9,702 bases of DNA, from assembly GCA_024653225.1 (NCBI GenBank), contig JANLGA010000049.1, forward strand, positions 1-9,702, written 5' to 3'. Under the pieces are notes generated by a model that saw nothing but the letters and a program-made list of their open reading frames with translations, searched no databases and had not been told where the DNA came from. Positions within the stretch are counted from its first letter, which is position 1. The number at the start of each line of letters is the position of its first letter. A program made the position numbers and the translations under genes. Source of the DNA: Bacillota bacterium. Lineage in GTDB: Bacteria; Bacillota; Sulfobacillia; JABLXB01. Positions 6,211-9,702 of the stretch are shown piece after piece.

Positions 6211-7404
6211 TCACCGGGCGTCCATCAAGCACGCCACACCGGGCAACTCCTTGCCTTCAAGGAACTCGAGCGATGCTCCACCGCCGGTTGAAACGTGGGA
6301 CATCTTCCCGGCCACATTCGCCTTCTCCACGGCCGCGACGGAGTCGCCGCCGCCTACGACGCTGGTGGCTCCGGACTCCGCTATGGACCCGGCGATTGAC
6401 AGGGTTCCGGCGGCGAACTTGTCAATCTCGAACACTCCCATGGGACCGTTCCAGAAGACGGTCCTCGCGCTCGCTATTGAACGCGCGAAAAGGGCGGCCG
6501 ACTTCGGCCCGATGTCTACGGCCGCCCAGCCCTCTGGTACCGACCCGACGTCAACGACCCGGGTCTCGGCGTTCGGGTCAATCCTCTCTGCCACAACGAG
6601 GTCCACGGGGAGCAGGACCTCCGTACCCCGGGCCGCCGCCCTGGACATGACCTCGCAAGCCACGGGTATCCTGTCTTCCTCGACCAGGGACCGGCCCATC
6701 GAATGGCCCTTCGCCCTGAGGAACGTATTCGCCATGCCCCCGCCGAGGACCAAGACGTCCGCCCTCTCCACCAGATTCTGAAGCACGGCGATCTTGTCGG
6801 ACACCTTGGCGCCTCCCAAGACGGCCGCGAAGGGCCTCTGCGGCGACTCCAGCAACTCAGAAAGCGTCTCGACCTCGCGCTCCATCAGGAACCCGGCGAC
6901 GGCCGGTAGAAACTCGGCCACACCCGCCGTCGAGGCATGGGCACGGTGGGCCGCCCCGAAGGCGTCGTTGACAAACAGATCGGCGTTCTCCGCGAGGGCT
7001 TTGGCGAAGGACCTGTCGTTCTTTTCCTCCCCGGGGTGGAACCTGACATTCTCCAGGAGGGCGACGTCACCCGGTTTCATTGCCGAGACGGCCCGCTTGA
7101 CCTCATCGCCGATGCAGTCACTCAGGATCGGCACTCTGAACCCGATTAGGGACGAGAGCCTCTCGGCCGCCCTGGCCAGGCTGAAGGCCGCGTCCGGCTT
7201 GCCCTTCGGTCGGCCGAAGTGGGACGCGACCAGGACGACGGCCCCTTCGTCCCTGAGATACCGTATCGTGGGAATGGCCGCCCGGATCCTGGTGTCGTCG
7301 GTGATCGATCCCGACTCGTCAACCGGCACGTTGAAATCCACCCTCAACAGTACCCGCTTACCCCGGACCTCGACGTCCCTGATCGTCTTCTTCTTCTTCT
7401 TCAC
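6211..7404 (-). CDS. pgk: Phosphoglycerate kinase
   Basis: Pgk transfers phosphate from 1,3-bisphosphoglycerate to ADP, the first ATP-forming step of lower glycolysis, in the cytoplasm. The product has 397 residues, normal for bacteria. Seen: the N-domain substrate residues RVDFNVP (21-27) and R39; SHFGRPKG (61-68, with Phe where Leu is common); R121 in ENVRFHPGEE; R154 in DAFGAAHRAHAS; the nucleotide-binding GGAKVSDK (197-204); WNGPMGVFE (318-326); and GGGDSVAA (351-358). Start: GTG at 7402-7404. Upstream is a run ending GGGGGGAGGG, leaving only about 4 nt if GGAGG is the core, slightly short. The start is followed by five AAG lysine codons in a row. It begins 16 nt after the gap stop and is certainly in the same transcript. 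Confidence 0.98.
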   Translation of the reverse strand: MKKKKKTIRDVEVRGKRVLLRVDFNVPVDESGSITDDTRIRAAIPTIRYLRDEGAVVLVASHFGRPKGKPDAAFSLARAAERLSSLIGFRVPILSDCIGDEVKRAVSAMKPGDVALLENVRFHPGEEKNDRSFAKALAENADLFVNDAFGAAHRAHASTAGVAEFLPAVAGFLMEREVETLSELLESPQRPFAAVLGGAKVSDKIAVLQNLVERADVLVLGGGMANTFLRAKGHSMGRSLVEEDRIPVACEVMSRAAARGTEVLLPVDLVVAERIDPNAETRVVDVGSVPEGWAAVDIGPKSAALFARSIASARTVFWNGPMGVFEIDKFAAGTLSIAGSIAESGATSVVGGGDSVAAVEKANVAGKMSHVSTGGGASLEFLEGKELPGVACLMDAR

Positions 7405-7420
7405 TGGCCCTCCCCCCGTT

Positions 7421-8431
7421 TCACAGCCCGCCGGCCGCGATGAACCGGACCAGGTCCACCAGTCTCATGCAATAACCCCACTCGTTATCGTACCAGGCCA
7501 CGACCTTCACGAGGTTGCCCCCGACCACCATCGTGGAGAGGGCGTCCACCACCGACGACAGGTTCGTCCCCTTGTAGTCGCTCGATACCAGCGGTTTCTC
7601 CGAATATCCCAGGATGCCTTTCAGCCCTCCCTCGGCCGCCGCCTTCAGCGCGCCGTTGACCTCCTCGACCGTAACCTCGCGGGCGACCTCGCACACCAGG
7701 TCCACGATGGACACGACGGGAACCGGCACCCTCAGCGCGAACCCGTTGAGCTTGCCCTTCAGCTCCGGGAGTACCAGCGCGACCGCTTTCGCGGCACCGG
7801 TCGTAGTGGGTATGATCGACAACGCGGCGGCCCTGGCCCTTCGGAGGTCCTTGTGCGGGAGATCCAACACCTGTTGGTCGTTCGTGTACGCGTGGACTGT
7901 CGTCATGAGACCCTTGGTGATACCGAAGCAGTCGTTCAGAACCTTCGCGACGGGCGCCAGGCAGTTCGTCGTGCAGGAGGCATTCGAGATCACGTGATGC
8001 CTCGCGGGATCGTACTTTGATTCATTCACGCCCATAACGATCGTTATGTCCTCGTTCTTGGCGGGGGCGGATATTACGACCTTCTTGGCTCCGGCGGGGT
8101 CGAGGTGAAGCCGGGCCTTCTCCTTGTCCACGAATTTCCCCGTGGACTCGACCACGATTTCCACCCCTAACTTTCCCCAGGGGAGGGCCGCGGGATCCCT
8201 TTCCGAAAACACCCTGATCTCCGCCCCGTCCACGATGATGGACGAATCCGTGTGGGAAACCTCGGCATCGAGCGTGCCGTAGTTGGAGTCATACTTCAGA
8301 AGGTGTGCAAGGGTCCCGGCGTCGGTGATGTCGTTCACCGCCACGACCTGGATGTCCGGAAGGGTCCTCGCGATCCTATAGAAACGCTTTCCTATGCTGC
8401 CAAAGCCGTTAATCCCCACCTTCACTGCCAA
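7421..8431 (-). CDS. gap: NAD-type glyceraldehyde-3-phosphate dehydrogenase
   Basis: Gap oxidises and phosphorylates glyceraldehyde-3-phosphate to 1,3-bisphosphoglycerate with reduction of NAD+. The 336-residue product is of normal length. Seen: the catalytic C153 in SNASCTTNCLAP; H180 in VHAYTND; D34 in AVNDIT at the end of the second strand, together with LDLPHKD (189-195), both features of NAD-preferring glycolytic enzymes; R231-type substrate site in RVPVP; and YDNEWGYCMR near the C-terminus. Odd: the nucleotide-binding loop reads NGFGSIGKR where almost all bacterial enzymes have NGFGRIGR. Start: TTG at 8429-8431, with AGGAGG 9 nt upstream; an in-frame TAA at 8456-8458 and no ATG or GTG between leave little alternative. 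It is first in the glycolytic run, 113 nt after rpoN, behind a terminator and a candidate promoter. The repressor gene cggR, often found just before gap in Bacillota, is absent here. Confidence 0.98.
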   Translation of the reverse strand: MAVKVGINGFGSIGKRFYRIARTLPDIQVVAVNDITDAGTLAHLLKYDSNYGTLDAEVSHTDSSIIVDGAEIRVFSERDPAALPWGKLGVEIVVESTGKFVDKEKARLHLDPAGAKKVVISAPAKNEDITIVMGVNESKYDPARHHVISNASCTTNCLAPVAKVLNDCFGITKGLMTTVHAYTNDQQVLDLPHKDLRRARAAALSIIPTTTGAAKAVALVLPELKGKLNGFALRVPVPVVSIVDLVCEVAREVTVEEVNGALKAAAEGGLKGILGYSEKPLVSSDYKGTNLSSVVDALSTMVVGGNLVKVVAWYDNEWGYCMRLVDLVRFIAAGGL

Positions 8432-8469
8432 GTGACGATCCCTCCTGACTGGAAATTACATCTCCGTCT

Positions 8470-8498
8470 ATTATGCCCTCCCGACAGAAAACCCGCAA
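8470..8498 (-). promoter_or_regulatory. Candidate promoter of the gap-pgk-tpiA-gpmI-eno operon
   Basis: On the minus strand TTGCGG (8493-8498) and CATAAT (8470-8475) are separated by 17 nt. The -10 matches the housekeeping consensus at 5 of 6 bases, the -35 at only 3 of 6. The predicted start is near 8463, about 30 nt before the gap start codon. The -35 lies within the downstream arm of the rpoN terminator stem. No sigma-54 type GG-N10-GC element was found in this gap, so the operon does not look sigma-54 dependent despite its neighbour. Confidence 0.5.
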
Positions 8499-8535
8499 CT
8501 GCCGTTGCGGGTATCTCCGACGCCGCGCTGTCGGG
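8480..8535 (-). repeat. Outer inverted repeat bracketing the rpoN terminator
   Basis: cccgacag (8480-8487) and ctgtcggg (8528-8535) are perfect 8-bp inverted repeats enclosing the terminator hairpin. In RNA the upstream arm could also pair with GTCGG at 8517-8521, which would compete with the outer stem. The structure overlaps the spacer and -35 of the candidate gap promoter, so it may be a chance extension of the terminator, an operator-like site or an RNA structure. Confidence 0.4.
8483..8512 (-). terminator. Intrinsic terminator of rpoN
   Basis: acccgcaac (8491-8499) and gttgcgggt (8504-8512) form a perfect 9-bp stem with a 4-nt loop. On the minus strand it is followed by TTTTCTGTC, counting the last stem base. 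It begins 33 nt after the rpoN stop codon. The short T-run suggests moderate efficiency. It separates rpoN transcription from the glycolytic genes. Confidence 0.75.
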
Positions 8536-8544
8536 TTGGGTGTA

Positions 8545-9702
8545 TCACTCGTACCTCTTTCGCCTCGTCGAACTCCATATCCCGAGATCTTCGCGGTACT
8601 TCGTCACCGTCCGCCGCGAAATGAATATCCCTTTCTTCGAAAAGATGTCGGCGATCTCCTGGTCGCTCAGCGGGCTGGTCGGGTTCTCGCCTTCAATCAT
8701 CTCGCGGAGCATCTTCTTTATCGCCCTGGACGACACCCCTCCGCCGCCGGCGCTGGGCACCCCGCTATTGAAGAAGGACTTCATTTCGAATACCCCGTGC
8801 GGCGTCTGGACGTACTTGTTCGCCACCGCCCTGCTCACAGTGGATTCGTGGACCCCTATCATGTCGGCCACCTGTCGCAGGGTCATGGGCTTCAGCCGCC
8901 TCGTGCCGTGGTCGAAGAACTCCCTCTGGATCTTCACAATGCTCTCCGTGACGCGGTACAAGGTGAGCCGGCGCTGTTCGATGCTTCTCAGAAGCCACAG
9001 GGCGGAATTGAACCGGTTCTCCAGGAATTTCCTCGTCTCCGCGTCCTTCCTCTCGTGCAGCAACCGCCTATAATAGGGGTTGATGGAGATGCGCGGCAGC
9101 ATCGAGTCGTTCATTACGACGACGTATTCCCCGCAAACCCTCTCGACAACGACGTCCGGAATGATGTAGTTCACGTCGTTCGCGCCCGGGAACTTCCTTC
9201 CGGGCTTAGGGTCGAGGGTTCGTATGACATCGGCCGCCCTTTGCACGTCCTGGATCCCGCACCCGAGCGCCTCGGCGATCCTCCCGTACTTCGCCGCGGC
9301 CAGGTCTTCGAGGTGTCTCTCCACTATGAGTCTCGGCAGCGCGTCGTCGCACCCGAGGTAGTCCAGCTGCGCGAGAAGGCACTCTTTCAGATCCCTCGAA
9401 GCCACCCCAACGGGATCGAACCCCTGGACGGTTTCCAACACCGCGGCCGCTTTCTCCGGAGAACAACCCGTCTCGGCCACCACGTCCGCAAGCGAACACC
9501 TCAGGTACCCGTTCTCGTCAACGTTTCCTATCAGGAACTCCCCGATTGCCCTCTCCTCGTCGCTCAGCACGCTGAGATATAGTTGGTCCATCAAGTGCTC
9601 GGTGAGCGTGGGGCCCCTCGGGGCGACGCAGTCAAACGGCGAGCGATCGTCATCCTGCCACCTCGGGACGTACCCGACGTCGCTCGAATCGCTGAAATAG
9701 TC
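8545..9702 (-). CDS. rpoN: RNA polymerase sigma-54 factor, C-terminal part (5' end outside window)
   Basis: RpoN directs RNA polymerase to -24/-12 promoters that need an enhancer-binding ATPase. The last 385 residues are visible and the frame is open to the window edge. A TTG at 9594 could be mistaken for a start, but upstream codons in the same frame encode family-like sequence (PTLTEHLMDQL), so the gene continues off the window. Seen in order: the core-binding domain (for example DENGYL, and GFDPVGVASRDLKECLLAQL read as two parts of one conserved block); the segment leading to DNA binding (NPYYRRLL); the helix-turn-helix MTLRQVADMIGVHESTVSRA followed by the KYVQTPHGVFEMKSFF block; and the RpoN box SRRTVTKYRE (8590-8619) near the C-terminus. 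Missing from view: the glutamine-rich activator-contact region I. The stop is TGA, followed by a terminator. Being next to gap recalls the sigL-cggR-gap order of Bacillota. Confidence 0.97.
   Translation of the reverse strand, partial: DYFSDSSDVGYVPRWQDDDRSPFDCVAPRGPTLTEHLMDQLYLSVLSDEERAIGEFLIGNVDENGYLRCSLADVVAETGCSPEKAAAVLETVQGFDPVGVASRDLKECLLAQLDYLGCDDALPRLIVERHLEDLAAAKYGRIAEALGCGIQDVQRAADVIRTLDPKPGRKFPGANDVNYIIPDVVVERVCGEYVVVMNDSMLPRISINPYYRRLLHERKDAETRKFLENRFNSALWLLRSIEQRRLTLYRVTESIVKIQREFFDHGTRRLKPMTLRQVADMIGVHESTVSRAVANKYVQTPHGVFEMKSFFNSGVPSAGGGGVSSRAIKKMLREMIEGENPTSPLSDQEIADIFSKKGIFISRRTVTKYREDLGIWSSTRRKRYE

Noticed and set aside
6794..8020. Long open frame on the plus strand (408 codons) opposite pgk and gap
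   Set aside because: It lies antisense to two certain genes, spans their junction, has arginine-, proline- and serine-rich composition typical of shadow frames in GC-rich DNA, and shows no family motif.
8432..8544. CggR operator or sigma-54 promoter before gap
   Set aside because: Neither the CGGGAC-N6-TGTC repeats nor a GG-N10-GC element with the expected context could be matched.
8473..9582. Long open frame on the plus strand (369 codons) opposite rpoN
   Set aside because: It is antisense to a clear rpoN with intact motifs, and its product has no recognisable domain; it is a by-product of codon bias.
9592..9594. TTG as the start of rpoN
   Set aside because: The frame continues upstream to the window edge with typical sigma-54 sequence, so the gene is cut by the window and the TTG is an internal leucine codon.

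Overview
The window is a compact bacterial gene cluster with every recognisable gene on the minus strand, so transcription runs from high to low coordinates. In that direction the order is rpoN (sigma-54, 5' end outside the window), gap, pgk, tpiA, gpmI, eno, secG and hppA. GC content is high (roughly 60% by eye, not computed), and little sequence is non-coding. A triose-phosphate glycolytic operon (gap-pgk-tpi-gpmI-eno) running into secG, next to a sigma-54 gene, is an arrangement I associate with Bacillota. I therefore infer a high-GC member of Bacillota or a close relative, possibly thermophilic. This rests on gene order and not on a search.

Region by region: 8545-9702 holds the C-terminal 385 residues of RpoN. 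Positions 8432-8544 hold an intrinsic terminator for rpoN, overlapped by a candidate sigma-A-type promoter for gap, with an outer inverted repeat around them. Positions 3871-8431 hold gap, pgk, tpiA, gpmI and the start of eno, with gaps of 16, 35 and 10 nt and finally a 4-nt overlap, as expected for one mRNA. After eno (ends 2597) a good promoter lies just upstream of secG. After secG an 85-nt gap holds two GC-rich hairpins without a U-tract, then comes hppA. A 10-bp inverted repeat at the left edge is probably the terminator of the unit, with its T-tract outside the window.

Functionally, TpiA supplies glyceraldehyde-3-phosphate, and Gap, Pgk, GpmI and Eno carry it to phosphoenolpyruvate (or back, in gluconeogenesis). 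SecG is a small Sec translocon subunit. HppA is a membrane pyrophosphatase that turns pyrophosphate hydrolysis into an ion gradient; its motif residues fit the K+-dependent class with a Na+-pump-like gate glutamate.

Most of the window is ordinary housekeeping, and I see no new defence, mobile or RNA system. The oddest feature is a 27-bp tandem duplication in hppA (723-776) that inserts 9 residues, repeating the GKGxAIGS motif, at the K+-specificity site of the pump. Other points of interest are the missing repressor gene (cggR) between rpoN and gap, the overlapping terminator and promoter before gap, the ambiguous secG start, the hairpins before hppA, and an unusual GFGSIGK nucleotide-binding loop in GAPDH.
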